64,000 nt of DNA, from positions 1 through 64,000 of the forward strand of contig JBKUOG010000007.1 in NCBI GenBank assembly GCA_046957575.1, read 5' to 3'. This document shows, in pieces, positions 16,891 to 25,557 of the stretch; the first letter of the stretch is position 1, and each line of letters opens with the position of its first letter. The translations under genes were made by a program, and so were the position numbers. The notes beneath the pieces are model-generated. The model was not told the DNA's origin, ran no database searches, and saw only the letters and a list, made by a program, of their open reading frames with translations. This DNA is from UMGS1370 sp046957575. GTDB lineage: Bacteria; Bacillota; Clostridia; Lachnospirales; Lachnospiraceae.

Positions 16891-18105
16891 TTAGTTCTGC
16901 CAAAGAGACTGTACTTGTGTCATCACCTGTTCTCTGTCTATTTCTCCAGTAAGATAGCGCCCCCAGATTTCTCCGTTTTTCTCCTTTTGTTCTTCTGAAA
17001 TTTCAAAAGATGGATCGTATGCTGCCTTTCCCTCCAGAACTGCAGACTTTATCTGAGAGGCGATTGGAGAAAGATTATCCGTTCTTTCATCCTGCATTCC
17101 GGAAACGCTTAAAATCCCCATCGTTTCTTCCAGATAATCTCTGGCCTCTTCTGAAGTAGAAAGCCATGTCAAAAACTCTTTTGCTTCTTCCGGATGTCTG
17201 CTGCTTTTGGTAACAGATAACGTAAGAATCTCTATTGGAAGCTTGTTTTTTTCGGCCTCTTCATAGAGAGGGATTGGTCCAATTTTTACATATTTTTCCA
17301 GTTCTGGTGCTGACTTTTTCAAAACCGAAGCCATCCAGGTTCCTTCATTATTCAGCATGGCATACCGCTCAATGAAAAAATAATTTCTCGCAGTATCTTT
17401 ATCTGTAGTGAGGGCATTGTGATTTCCATACAAGAGCGTACTGTCCAGAAAATCTGCAAGTGCATTTACGCTTTCTTCCCGATCTTTCTGCTCCATCTGA
17501 ACCCAGAACAACTGGCTGGTTGTTGTCAGCAATGTTTCCTTATAGTGATTCATAATCGGTTTTATTTCTGCATCTTCCAGCTTCTGACATAATTCCTGAA
17601 ATTCCTGCCTGGTTTCAGGAATGTTCGTTGCTCCTGCCTCCCTTAAAAGCCGTTGGTTATAAAGAACGCCTCTGGCTAAAACCGCAATCGGTATGGAGTA
17701 AAGAAAGTCTTTCAGCTTTCCCTTTTTTAGAAGTTCTTTGGAAAAAATTTGGTCAAACCGGCTTTCTTCTAATGGAACCAGCTGTTCTTTCCACAGTTCT
17801 AACGAATCGCCGTATCCTACGCTTATCATATCCGGAATATTCTGTGATGCCACACTGACATTTAGCAAATCCGAATACATACTGCGATCCACCAGATTCC
17901 ATTTGATGTCTTGAATTTCAGGATGAGTTTTCTGATACAGTGCTGTCAGTCCTTCTGTGTATCCGCTCCATTCCGCTTCCGGCAGACTGATGGTCAAGGT
18001 AACTTTTGCCAGTTCCTTCTGCTGTTCTGCTGTTTGCGTATTCCCGCATCCTGCAGCTGCTGCAAGCAGAAGAAGTATGATTCCGCATTTGATGTTTTTC
18101 CTCAT
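16891..18105 (-). CDS. second extracellular sugar-binding lipoprotein, operon 1
   Basis: Solute-binding protein of 404 aa with lipobox AAAGC (Cys near residue 20), periplasmic-binding-protein type 1 fold, and only distant resemblance to the other SBPs here. It is the first gene of pectin operon 1; ATG 18105 follows AGGAGG by 7 bp (an in-frame TTG lies 6 bp upstream). Having two SBPs with one permease pair suggests either two specificities sharing one channel, or a sensory SBP that works with the divergently encoded YesM-type kinase. Confidence 0.9.
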   Translation of the reverse strand: MRKNIKCGIILLLLAAAAGCGNTQTAEQQKELAKVTLTISLPEAEWSGYTEGLTALYQKTHPEIQDIKWNLVDRSMYSDLLNVSVASQNIPDMISVGYGDSLELWKEQLVPLEESRFDQIFSKELLKKGKLKDFLYSIPIAVLARGVLYNQRLLREAGATNIPETRQEFQELCQKLEDAEIKPIMNHYKETLLTTTSQLFWVQMEQKDREESVNALADFLDSTLLYGNHNALTTDKDTARNYFFIERYAMLNNEGTWMASVLKKSAPELEKYVKIGPIPLYEEAEKNKLPIEILTLSVTKSSRHPEEAKEFLTWLSTSEEARDYLEETMGILSVSGMQDERTDNLSPIASQIKSAVLEGKAAYDPSFEISEEQKEKNGEIWGRYLTGEIDREQVMTQVQSLWQN

Positions 18106-18134
18106 GTCCAAACCTCCTGGTATTTAGTTATTTT

Positions 18135-18163
18135 ATCATACCATGGGGCTTGTCCCCATCCAA
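18135..18163 (-). promoter_or_regulatory. promoter of pectin operon 1 with palindrome in the spacer
   Basis: Minus-strand -35 TTGGAT (18158-18163), 17-bp spacer, -10 TATGAT (18135-18140). An inverted repeat ATGGGG-N5-CCCCAT (18143-18159) fills the spacer, a position where a bound protein would strongly affect RNA polymerase. Confidence 0.5.
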
Positions 18164-18274
18164 TCCCTGTTTTCCTTTCTGTCCTTTACAGTGTCTCTTT
18201 GATTTGATGAATTTATTGTACCGTATGTCCTTCTTTTATTACACTCACGTTTTTGATTTGTTAGGAGGACTATT

Positions 18275-18302
18275 TTGACTTTTTATATTTTTGTAGTATA
18301 CT
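18275..18302 (+). promoter_or_regulatory. promoter of the yesM-yesN-type operon
   Basis: -35 TTGACT (18275-18280), 16-bp T-rich spacer, -10 TATACT (18297-18302), about 32 bp before the kinase start codon. Diverges from the operon 1 promoter. Confidence 0.6.
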
Positions 18303-18334
18303 AATCCCATATTTGGTTGTTTGGGGGGAGTTTT

Positions 18335-20278
18335 ATGAATACCAAACCATTTATCAGCATTCGTATTAAGGTGCTGATTTTGCTGTCTTTCTGCATTATG
18401 ATCCCATTTGCCTTCTATTGGTTTTTTTCCTATGAATATATCCGTACCTCTCTGGACCAAGAATTTGTTTCCCAGTCTACAGATGCTTTAACATCCTCCG
18501 GAAATAGTATTTCTGATTATCTCCGTCTGGCAGACTACACCGCCAGAGGCTTGTATTTCAATTCGGAAGTTATGGATATTTTATCCGGAGAGGAAGATCA
18601 CCTTTCTGACTATCAGCTTTTGCAGACAGAATCCCGAATTTTTGATTTTATGCAAATGCTCTTTTCCAGCCTTCCAGAATCCTCTCAAATTCACCTTTCT
18701 GCCTTTCATCTAAAAAAATCCCTGCTTCTCCAGCAGGATATGCAGCGCTATGAGAAGGATCATATTTACCTGAATGCAGAACGAACCTTTCCCTGCGAAC
18801 CTTATCACACCTATGTAAGTCCAACTCATATGCAGTCCGACTATAACTTTCTTAATCTGGCAAATCGGAAATTCAATCTGGTCTTTACCATACATATGCC
18901 TATTTACCAGATTCCTTCTGCTACAGATGCATTAGGCGAGCTTTCGATTGATATTCCGGTTTCTGTTCTGGAAGAAATGTGCCGTCCTTTGTTTAAAGAA
19001 GAGGAATCGTTATGTATTCTGGATGGCGACGGCAACTATATTTACAGCAGCAATCCATCAGAAATCGCAACCAAAACAAAATCCTCGATTTTACTGGATA
19101 TCCTGTCCTCTGATTTAGACTATGAAAAAGCCCATTTAGTAGAAACCCAGAAGGACAATCTAATCATCTGCAGCAGAATCCCTTTAGAACCATTTGACTG
19201 GTATCTGATAAAAATTTCCCCAAAGGATTTTGTCTATGCAAAAGCCAACCACTTTTTCAACTTAATGTTCTATTCCTTCATTACTGTCACTGCGGCAGAG
19301 CTTTTACTTATTTTTATTACTGCCATTCGTCTTACCCAGCCATTAAAACAGGCCACTGCCTATGCTGAAGCAGTAAGTCAGGGAGATTTAAATACAAAAA
19401 TGTCCTCTTTTATCACCTATACCCAGAATGATGAAATCGGACGTATGCTGATTGCCATCCGGAAAATGATTCACTCTATCCGGCATTTTACCATTCATCA
19501 ATATCAGTTGGAACTTGCCAACCGGACCAGTGAATTAAAGGCCTTACAAGCCCAAATTAACCCGCATTTTATCCACAATACTCTTCAATGTCTGGCTACT
19601 AATGCACTGGAAGGCGGCAATCTGCCTTTATACCAGTCCATTACTTCCCTTGGACAGATGATGCACTATTCCATGGATACCAGGCAAAGTCTGGTTCCCA
19701 TTACAGATGCCCTGCATTACATTGATGTGTATCTGCAGCTACAAAAAATGCGTTTTCCCAGTAATATGACCTCCGTTTTTGAGATACCTGACGAGGTAAA
19801 ATCCATGCTGATTCCGAAAATGACGCTGCAGCCCCTGGCAGAAAATTCTATCCGCCATGGCAATTTGCTGAAAATGGAAAATGGACGTCTTGTGATACGT
19901 GCCTATCGCCAGGAACGTTATCTTCATATTTTCGTAGAGGATAATGGAATCGGAATGTCTTTTGAAAAGCTTTCTCAAATTAATGAGTCTCTGGAGCAGG
20001 TTCGAAGCAGCATGGCCAATTCAGATGTAAAAGGATTTGTTTCCTCACTGAATCTGTTTTCTGCGGATTCAGAAGAATACCAGCCTATTGAAAAAGCAAA
20101 GGAACAGCGTTTTGTTTCCAACAGTATTGGTATTTATAACGTATATCAGCGTCTTTTACTATATTTTAAAAATCAGTGTACTATGTATTATGAAAGCAAT
20201 GACATCTGCGGCACTACTGTCCATATCCAGATCGATTACGATATGTTAGAAGAAAATACCGCCAACAAGGAGATTTAG
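18335..20278 (+). CDS. YesM-type sensor histidine kinase
   Basis: Membrane kinase of 647 aa of the LytS/YesM family. A helix at about residues 12-32 and another near 300-325 flank a large extracellular sensor (dCACHE-like by length). HAMP follows, then His_kinase with the acceptor in QAQINPHFIHNTLQ, and an ATPase with AENSIRHG and DNGIGMS. ATG 18335 follows GGGGGGAG. It is two bases from the response regulator, so cotranscribed. In Bacillus, YesMN controls rhamnogalacturonan use; the divergent pectin operon makes the same role likely here. Confidence 0.92.
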   Translation: MNTKPFISIRIKVLILLSFCIMIPFAFYWFFSYEYIRTSLDQEFVSQSTDALTSSGNSISDYLRLADYTARGLYFNSEVMDILSGEEDHLSDYQLLQTESRIFDFMQMLFSSLPESSQIHLSAFHLKKSLLLQQDMQRYEKDHIYLNAERTFPCEPYHTYVSPTHMQSDYNFLNLANRKFNLVFTIHMPIYQIPSATDALGELSIDIPVSVLEEMCRPLFKEEESLCILDGDGNYIYSSNPSEIATKTKSSILLDILSSDLDYEKAHLVETQKDNLIICSRIPLEPFDWYLIKISPKDFVYAKANHFFNLMFYSFITVTAAELLLIFITAIRLTQPLKQATAYAEAVSQGDLNTKMSSFITYTQNDEIGRMLIAIRKMIHSIRHFTIHQYQLELANRTSELKALQAQINPHFIHNTLQCLATNALEGGNLPLYQSITSLGQMMHYSMDTRQSLVPITDALHYIDVYLQLQKMRFPSNMTSVFEIPDEVKSMLIPKMTLQPLAENSIRHGNLLKMENGRLVIRAYRQERYLHIFVEDNGIGMSFEKLSQINESLEQVRSSMANSDVKGFVSSLNLFSADSEEYQPIEKAKEQRFVSNSIGIYNVYQRLLLYFKNQCTMYYESNDICGTTVHIQIDYDMLEENTANKEI

Positions 20279-20280
20279 AA

Positions 20281-21882
20281 ATGAAGGTAATGATTGTTGA
20301 TGATGAAGCTCATGTAATTACTGCTGTGAAGCTGCTGGTCCCCTGGAATGAACTGGGAATCACACAGATTTTAGAGGCCTCCAATCCTCAAGATGCCATC
20401 CGGATTATGGAACAGGAACAGCCGGAGATTCTGATTACTGATATTGTTATGCAGGATTTATCTGGTATTGACTTAATGGAATACGTCAACCATGCGCCTT
20501 TCCATACGAAAGTAGTTGTCATCTCCGGATATAATAATTTTGAATATGTCAGAGGTTCTCTGCAAAACGGAGGCATAGATTATCTATTAAAGCCCCTGGA
20601 TCAAAATCAGTTGATCGCCGCAGTAAAGAAGGCAGTCTGCTCCTGGAACGAAGAGGAATCTTTACGATCCGCTGTCCAGTCACATGCAGACAAAATTCAC
20701 TCGATGACTGCCCTGTGCAAAGAAAATCTGCTTTCTAAATTATTAGCTGGGGAACAGCCGGAGCAAACTTATCGGGAACTGATTCAGCTTTGTCCGGAAC
20801 TTGGCAGTCAGCCCGCCTACGGATTTGCCTGCTGTCTCCTGAAACCTTTTGCCCCTAATCAGGACGAGCTTTCTGTTTTTCGTGATATGCTTGGAACTTT
20901 TGGTGAAGATACCAAAGCTGGTTTTCTTTTGCCTTCCGGTGATTCTCAGGAAATTTTGTTTTTCTTGTCCAATCCGGCTTCTGAAATTTTAAATCAATTA
21001 GAGCAGCACCTGACTGAATGGAATGCCCAATTTTCTTTTCCAGTTTCCATGGGACTTTCTCTATCCGGAACGTTTCCGAATAAGCTGAAAGAAACTCTTG
21101 CCCAGTCAAAAAAAGCATATGGATGTCTGGATTCTGTCTCCCTGACACCTGTCTTATGCCGGATTGATGGTTTTTCTTCAAATTTTCTCGAACACCACCC
21201 TCTTTTGCCTTCATCCGAAGAAAAAGATCGCTGGCTGCTTTCTGCTCTTCTGACTGGCAACGAAGAACTGGTTGATCAGAAAATCGACAACTGGCTGAAT
21301 TACCGCCTGGGTACTTCCCATCCGCAGCTGGAAAATGTGCTACAGGTAATTGAAGAAGAAAAACAGCTTTTTACCAATTGGGCACATATGTTTGAAAAAC
21401 GTCATCAAGGATTTTACCATCAGTCCTCCTACCGCCTATGCTGTTATGCTGATGTTTGTGATTCCGGATTTTCTTTTTCTTTCAGTAAGTTCAAACACCG
21501 GATTCATATGGATATATTTTTCCTGTATCAGGAACTGAAAGATTTTCATTCGCCGGAATCCGATATGATTTATCAGGTAGCGCACTATTTGGAGCTGAAT
21601 TATAATCAGCCTTTCAGTCAGTTTGCCTGCGCTCAGATGTTTTATGTAAACAAAGAATATCTTTGCCGGAAATTTAAAAACACCTTTCATATCAGCATGG
21701 TTACTTATCTCAATGATTTAAGAATTAATCATGCAAAACGATTATTAGAAGACTCTTCTATTAAAATCCGGCAGATTGCCCACGAAGTAGGATACGAGGA
21801 CGAAAAATACTTTTCCCGACAGTTTAAAAAGGTCACTGGCATGACTCCTAACGAATACCGCCTCAATTCCCTATTGACTTAG
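20281..21882 (+). CDS. YesN-type response regulator with AraC DNA-binding domain
   Basis: Response regulator of 533 aa. The receiver domain carries Asp7/Asp8 and phosphoacceptor Asp54 (LITDIVMQDLSG); a long linker of about 270 residues follows; the C-terminal AraC/XylS double helix-turn-helix shows IRQIAHEVGYEDEKYFSRQF and the closing KKVTGMTPNEYR. It starts two bases after the kinase stop. Probable activator of pectin operon 1, whose promoter lies divergently 2 kb away. Confidence 0.93.
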   Translation: MKVMIVDDEAHVITAVKLLVPWNELGITQILEASNPQDAIRIMEQEQPEILITDIVMQDLSGIDLMEYVNHAPFHTKVVVISGYNNFEYVRGSLQNGGIDYLLKPLDQNQLIAAVKKAVCSWNEEESLRSAVQSHADKIHSMTALCKENLLSKLLAGEQPEQTYRELIQLCPELGSQPAYGFACCLLKPFAPNQDELSVFRDMLGTFGEDTKAGFLLPSGDSQEILFFLSNPASEILNQLEQHLTEWNAQFSFPVSMGLSLSGTFPNKLKETLAQSKKAYGCLDSVSLTPVLCRIDGFSSNFLEHHPLLPSSEEKDRWLLSALLTGNEELVDQKIDNWLNYRLGTSHPQLENVLQVIEEEKQLFTNWAHMFEKRHQGFYHQSSYRLCCYADVCDSGFSFSFSKFKHRIHMDIFFLYQELKDFHSPESDMIYQVAHYLELNYNQPFSQFACAQMFYVNKEYLCRKFKNTFHISMVTYLNDLRINHAKRLLEDSSIKIRQIAHEVGYEDEKYFSRQFKKVTGMTPNEYRLNSLLT

Positions 21883-21964
21883 TTATTCCTAACCGTGTAA
21901 AATAGATCCTGACGCATTCAGACATCAGCTCCCACTGATGGGCGTTAAGAAAAGGAGGATACTT

Positions 21965-23089
21965 ATGAAAAAGGCACTGTCACTTACTTGTATTGTTTCG
22001 CTTACGGCCGCTCTTTTAGCAGGCTGTACCGGCGCTGCCGATACTTCCGATACTACGGCTGCACAGACCACCGCAGCACAGACCGAAAGCCTGACGGAAA
22101 CTGCTGCTCCTGAGGAAAGCACAGAAGCTTCTGCTGCATCTGAAACAGAAACCAGTTCCCAGGCATCTGAAACAGACGGGGACGAAACCGCCATCAACGT
22201 TATGGCGCTGAAAGGCCCGACTGCCATGGGTATGGTAAAGTTTATGGATGATTCTGATGCCGGAAACGCAGGGGACTATGATTACAACTTCACCATTGCA
22301 GCAGCGATTGACGAAGTTACCCCAAAACTGGTTCAGGGACAGGCTGATATCGCTGCCGTACCGGCTAATATGGCTTCTGTCCTGTTTAACAATACCAAAG
22401 GCGGTGTAGAAGTCCTGGCAATCAACACCTTAGGCGTTCTCTACATTGTGGAGAATGGCGACATGGTTCATTCCGTAGAGGATTTAAGAGGCAAAACCAT
22501 TTATGCAAGCGGAAAAGGCGCAACTCCGGAATACGGTTTAAACTACGTTCTTTCTCAGAACGGCATTGATCCGGAAAAAGACGTTACCATCGAGTGGAAA
22601 AGCGAACATACCGAGTGTCTGGCTGCCTTGACTTCTTCTGAAAATGCTATCGCCATGCTGCCTCAGCCGTTTGTGACTACCGCACAGTCCAAGGTGGAAA
22701 CCATCCGCACTGCTTTAGATTTAAGCGAAGAATGGGACAAACTTCAGGAAGGTGCTAAGGCTCCGTCTGCCATGATTACCGGCGTTGTAGTGGCCCGCAC
22801 AGAATTTGTCAGCGAACATCCGGAAGAAATTGCCGACTTTATGGCCCGCTATAAGGAATCTGTGGATTTCGTAAACAACAGCGTAGAGAAAGGCGCCGAA
22901 CTGGTCGGAAAGTATGAGATCGTTCCTGCTCCGGTTGCCGTAAAAGCTATTCCGGAATGCAACATTACCTATATTGACGGAGAAGAGATGAAGGAGAAGC
23001 TCTCCGGTTACCTGGATTCTTTATATCAGCAGAATCCAGCCGCTGTAGGCGGAGCGCTTCCTACGGATGAATTTTACTATCTTCCATAA
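21965..23089 (+). CDS. NMT1/THI5-like ABC substrate-binding lipoprotein
   Basis: Binding protein of 374 aa with lipobox LLAGC (Cys near residue 22), an Ala/Thr/Glu-rich linker, then an NMT1-like domain (MALKGPTAMGMVKFMDD; RGKTIYASGKGATPEYGLNY). Members bind thiamine precursors, sulfonates, nitrate or aromatic acids; the ligand cannot be chosen here. ATG 21965 follows AAAGGAGG. The preceding 80 bp hold only a small hairpin (CATCAG/CTGATG, 21923-21940). First of four same-strand genes: binding protein, permease, ATPase, Crp-type regulator. Confidence 0.88.
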   Translation: MKKALSLTCIVSLTAALLAGCTGAADTSDTTAAQTTAAQTESLTETAAPEESTEASAASETETSSQASETDGDETAINVMALKGPTAMGMVKFMDDSDAGNAGDYDYNFTIAAAIDEVTPKLVQGQADIAAVPANMASVLFNNTKGGVEVLAINTLGVLYIVENGDMVHSVEDLRGKTIYASGKGATPEYGLNYVLSQNGIDPEKDVTIEWKSEHTECLAALTSSENAIAMLPQPFVTTAQSKVETIRTALDLSEEWDKLQEGAKAPSAMITGVVVARTEFVSEHPEEIADFMARYKESVDFVNNSVEKGAELVGKYEIVPAPVAVKAIPECNITYIDGEEMKEKLSGYLDSLYQQNPAAVGGALPTDEFYYLP

Positions 23090-23915
23090 ATCCGGTCAGA
23101 CAGGGGACGGCATTTCTTCCCCTGTTTTTCCTAAGCCAGACCAGGCATCCCAGAAGAACGTTAAGACGTCTTCCCGCCCCAGGCTCCGCCTGTGGGCCGC
23201 CCTTTTCTGGCTGATGGTCTGGCAGCTTGCAAGCCAGGCTCTTGGGCAGGAAATTCTTTTGGTTTCTCCCATTTCCGTCCTGGTACGCCTCACATCTTTA
23301 GTCAGGACGCTTCCCTTCTGGGAGGCCATCGGTTTTTCCCTTTCCCGAATTTCTGTTGGATTTTTATCAGCTGCTTTTATGGGGGTTCTGCTGGCCGCCC
23401 TGTCCGCCCGTTTTCGTCTGGTCAAAGAGCTGCTATCTCCTTTTATTCTTACCATAAAAGCAATTCCTGTAGCATCTTTTATTATTCTGGCCCTGATTTG
23501 GATTCCATCTAAGAATTTATCGGTGTTTATTTCCTTTTTAATGGTCTTTCCAGTGATTTACACCAACGTATTGGATGGAATTTTAAGCACCAGCCAGGAA
23601 CTTTTAGAAATGGCACAGGTCTTCGCCCTGCCGCCTGGAAGAACCATCCGTTATATTTATGTATCCCAGGTGCTTCCTTTTTTTCAGTCTGCCTGCACCA
23701 TTGGTCTGGGACTGTGCTGGAAATCCGGAATTGCGGCAGAAGTCATTGGTATTCCTGACGGATCGATCGGAGAAAGTCTTTACAATGCCAAAATTTTCTT
23801 AAACACCCCTGATTTGTTTGCCTGGACGCTGGTAATTGTCATTGTCAGTCTCACCTTTGAAACATTCTTTTTAAAGCTTCTGGATATGGGCGTAAAACGT
23901 CTGGAGAGGATGTAA
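23067..23915 (+). CDS. ABC transporter permease, SsuC/TauC type
   Basis: Permease of 282 aa with about six membrane helices and the conserved loop (QELLEMAQVFALPPGRTIRYI) that contacts the ATPase. The N-terminal 40 residues are polar and Lys-rich. The start at 23067 overlaps the binding-protein gene by 23 bp and has only a weak ribosome binding site, so a shorter form starting later is possible. Partner of the NMT1-like binding protein and the ATPase two bases downstream. Confidence 0.88.
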   Translation: MNFTIFHKSGQTGDGISSPVFPKPDQASQKNVKTSSRPRLRLWAALFWLMVWQLASQALGQEILLVSPISVLVRLTSLVRTLPFWEAIGFSLSRISVGFLSAAFMGVLLAALSARFRLVKELLSPFILTIKAIPVASFIILALIWIPSKNLSVFISFLMVFPVIYTNVLDGILSTSQELLEMAQVFALPPGRTIRYIYVSQVLPFFQSACTIGLGLCWKSGIAAEVIGIPDGSIGESLYNAKIFLNTPDLFAWTLVIVIVSLTFETFFLKLLDMGVKRLERM

Positions 23916-23917
23916 GC

Positions 23918-24547
23918 ATGGATATTGTATTAGAAAATCTTTGTAAATCTTATGGGGATCATATTGTCCTGGACAAGTTTTCCGCCGTCATCCCGGCTGG
24001 GCAGGCAACCGCTATCATGGCGCCTTCCGGCTGCGGGAAAACCACTCTTCTCCGAATCCTTATGGGCTTGGAACAGGCGGATTCCGGTTCTATTTCCGGT
24101 CTTTCCCACAAAAAGATAAGCGCGGTCTTTCAGGAAGATCGGCTGTGTAAAAATTTAAGTCCGGTTTCCAACATCCATCTCGTTGCTCCAGAATTAAAAA
24201 AGTCTGATATTATTGCTGCTATGGAACAGATCGGGCTGACCGGATGTTTTTCCCAGCCTATCCGCGAATTGTCCGGCGGAATGAAACGCAGAGTTGCCAT
24301 TCTGCGCGCCCTTCTTGCAGACTATGACGTACTTTTTTTGGATGAACCCTTTAAAGGACTGGATGCGGATACCAAGCGGCTGGTAATTGCCGATACCAGA
24401 CAAAAAAGCGCTGGAAAAACCGTTATTCTCATTACCCATGAAGAAGAGGACATATCCCTAATGGGAGTACACCAGATTCTTACCATTGATACCGGAAAAC
24501 ATGCCACTGGCAGCTTTTTGCGGATGCCTGGCAACCGAAATTACTGA
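23918..24547 (+). CDS. ABC transporter ATP-binding protein, SsuB/TauB type
   Basis: Cytoplasmic ATPase of 209 aa, shorter than the usual 240-260. Walker A APSGCGKTTLLR, Q-loop in FQEDRLCKNLSP, signature LSGGMKRR, Walker B VLFLDEPF and switch histidine ILITHEEED are all present, so it should be active; the missing part is the C-terminal tail. It starts two bases after the permease. Confidence 0.92.
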   Translation: MDIVLENLCKSYGDHIVLDKFSAVIPAGQATAIMAPSGCGKTTLLRILMGLEQADSGSISGLSHKKISAVFQEDRLCKNLSPVSNIHLVAPELKKSDIIAAMEQIGLTGCFSQPIRELSGGMKRRVAILRALLADYDVLFLDEPFKGLDADTKRLVIADTRQKSAGKTVILITHEEEDISLMGVHQILTIDTGKHATGSFLRMPGNRNY

Positions 24548-24567
24548 CAGGAGGAATACTGACAAAA

Positions 24568-25260
24568 ATGAATAATTATACCATACGGGATGATTTTGTC
24601 CGATTCGGAGTCCGGAAAGAAGTGAAAAAAGGGGAGTTTATCTGTAATCCTTTGCTTGATAATGTTACTGAGACCATCTATTTTCTGGATACGGGCATTT
24701 CTGCCCTGACCAGCTACAGCGAATCCGGAGAAGAACGGATTCACTTGTATTATGGAGAAAAACGGGTGGCTGGTTTCTCCGCCATGTTAAGCCGCCAGTT
24801 TTTTGACGAATGGAGCGACAGCCAATCCTGGAATTATCTGGTTCATCCCGACACCTGCTGGATTACCGCTAAAACAGACTGTGTTTATTATAAAATTACA
24901 GGGAGCCATGTACAGGAGCTAATGTCCCAATCTCCTGACTTTATGAGAGGAATTTTAAGTTCCATTACCCGAAATTATCTGGAACTTCTGGATAAACTCC
25001 AGACCATGGCAGATGGCAGCCGGACTGCCCAGTTCTGTCAGTGGCTGCTAAGCTGCCAAGTCAAGCAGGGAGAAGATTCCGTAATCCCCAAAACCTTTTC
25101 TTTTGTAGAAGTAGCGAAATTTCTGGGAATGCATCCCGTTACGGTCAGCCGTCTCTTTAAAAAATTTCGGGAATTAGGGGCTATTGACAAGGTGGACGGT
25201 ATGATCGTCATTAAAGATGAACAGCTTTTGGTCTCTCTGATGCACGAAAAAGATGAGTAA
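24568..25260 (+). CDS. Crp/Fnr-family transcriptional regulator
   Basis: Protein of 230 aa with an N-terminal cyclic-nucleotide-binding-like beta roll (about 15-130) and a C-terminal winged helix (about 150-225; KFLGMHPVTVSRLFKKFREL). It lacks the clustered cysteines of Fnr, so it is not an obvious iron-sulfur oxygen sensor. It follows the ABC importer genes by 20 bp and probably controls them. The effector is unknown. Confidence 0.88.
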   Translation: MNNYTIRDDFVRFGVRKEVKKGEFICNPLLDNVTETIYFLDTGISALTSYSESGEERIHLYYGEKRVAGFSAMLSRQFFDEWSDSQSWNYLVHPDTCWITAKTDCVYYKITGSHVQELMSQSPDFMRGILSSITRNYLELLDKLQTMADGSRTAQFCQWLLSCQVKQGEDSVIPKTFSFVEVAKFLGMHPVTVSRLFKKFRELGAIDKVDGMIVIKDEQLLVSLMHEKDE

Positions 25261-25286
25261 GAACGAATCAAAGGGGGAGTGTCAAT

Positions 25287-25469
25287 ATGTGTGAAGCTGT
25301 CGATCGGGTGCTGAGAGAATGTACAGAAACTGGCAGAATGGAAGGCCGAACCGAAGGACTCAACAGCGTTGCCCTCAAAATGCTGCGTGCCGGAATGCCG
25401 GAGGAAAAAATCCTGGAATTTACGGAACTTACCAAAGAAACCCTGATAGGGCTAAAACAGCAGCTTTAA
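25287..25469 (+). CDS. small protein resembling the C-terminal tail of Rpn-type nucleases
   Basis: Encodes 60 aa. ATG 25287 has a good site (GGGGGAG, 7 bp). The sequence has the charged, Gly/Arg/Glu-rich stretch (GRMEGRTEGLNSVALKML) and the MPEEKILEFTELTKE ending that usually close Rpn/PD-(D/E)XK transposase-like nucleases, but no nuclease domain precedes it. In full-length rpn genes such tails can be made as separate short products; here only the tail remains. It could be a real small protein or a relic. Confidence 0.5.
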   Translation: MCEAVDRVLRECTETGRMEGRTEGLNSVALKMLRAGMPEEKILEFTELTKETLIGLKQQL

Positions 25470-25500
25470 CCTGTTCTATACTGGTTCCTGGCCGCAAATC

Positions 25501-25536
25501 ATAGGGGCTGCCGCACTAACGTGCGGCAGCCCCTAT
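25501..25536. terminator. 16-bp perfect hairpin between convergent genes
   Basis: Arms 25501-25516 and 25521-25536 pair without mismatch around a TAAC loop (GGGGCTGCCGCAC core). There is no T-run on either side. It lies between the small Rpn-tail gene and aspS and probably stops or stabilises both convergent transcripts. Confidence 0.65.
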
Positions 25537-25557
25537 TGGCTTACCTTACATAACTCT

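Noticed and set aside
21883..21964. TPP riboswitch in front of the NMT1-like binding protein gene
   Set aside because: The leader is too short and lacks the CTGAGA and related conserved blocks; only one small hairpin is visible.
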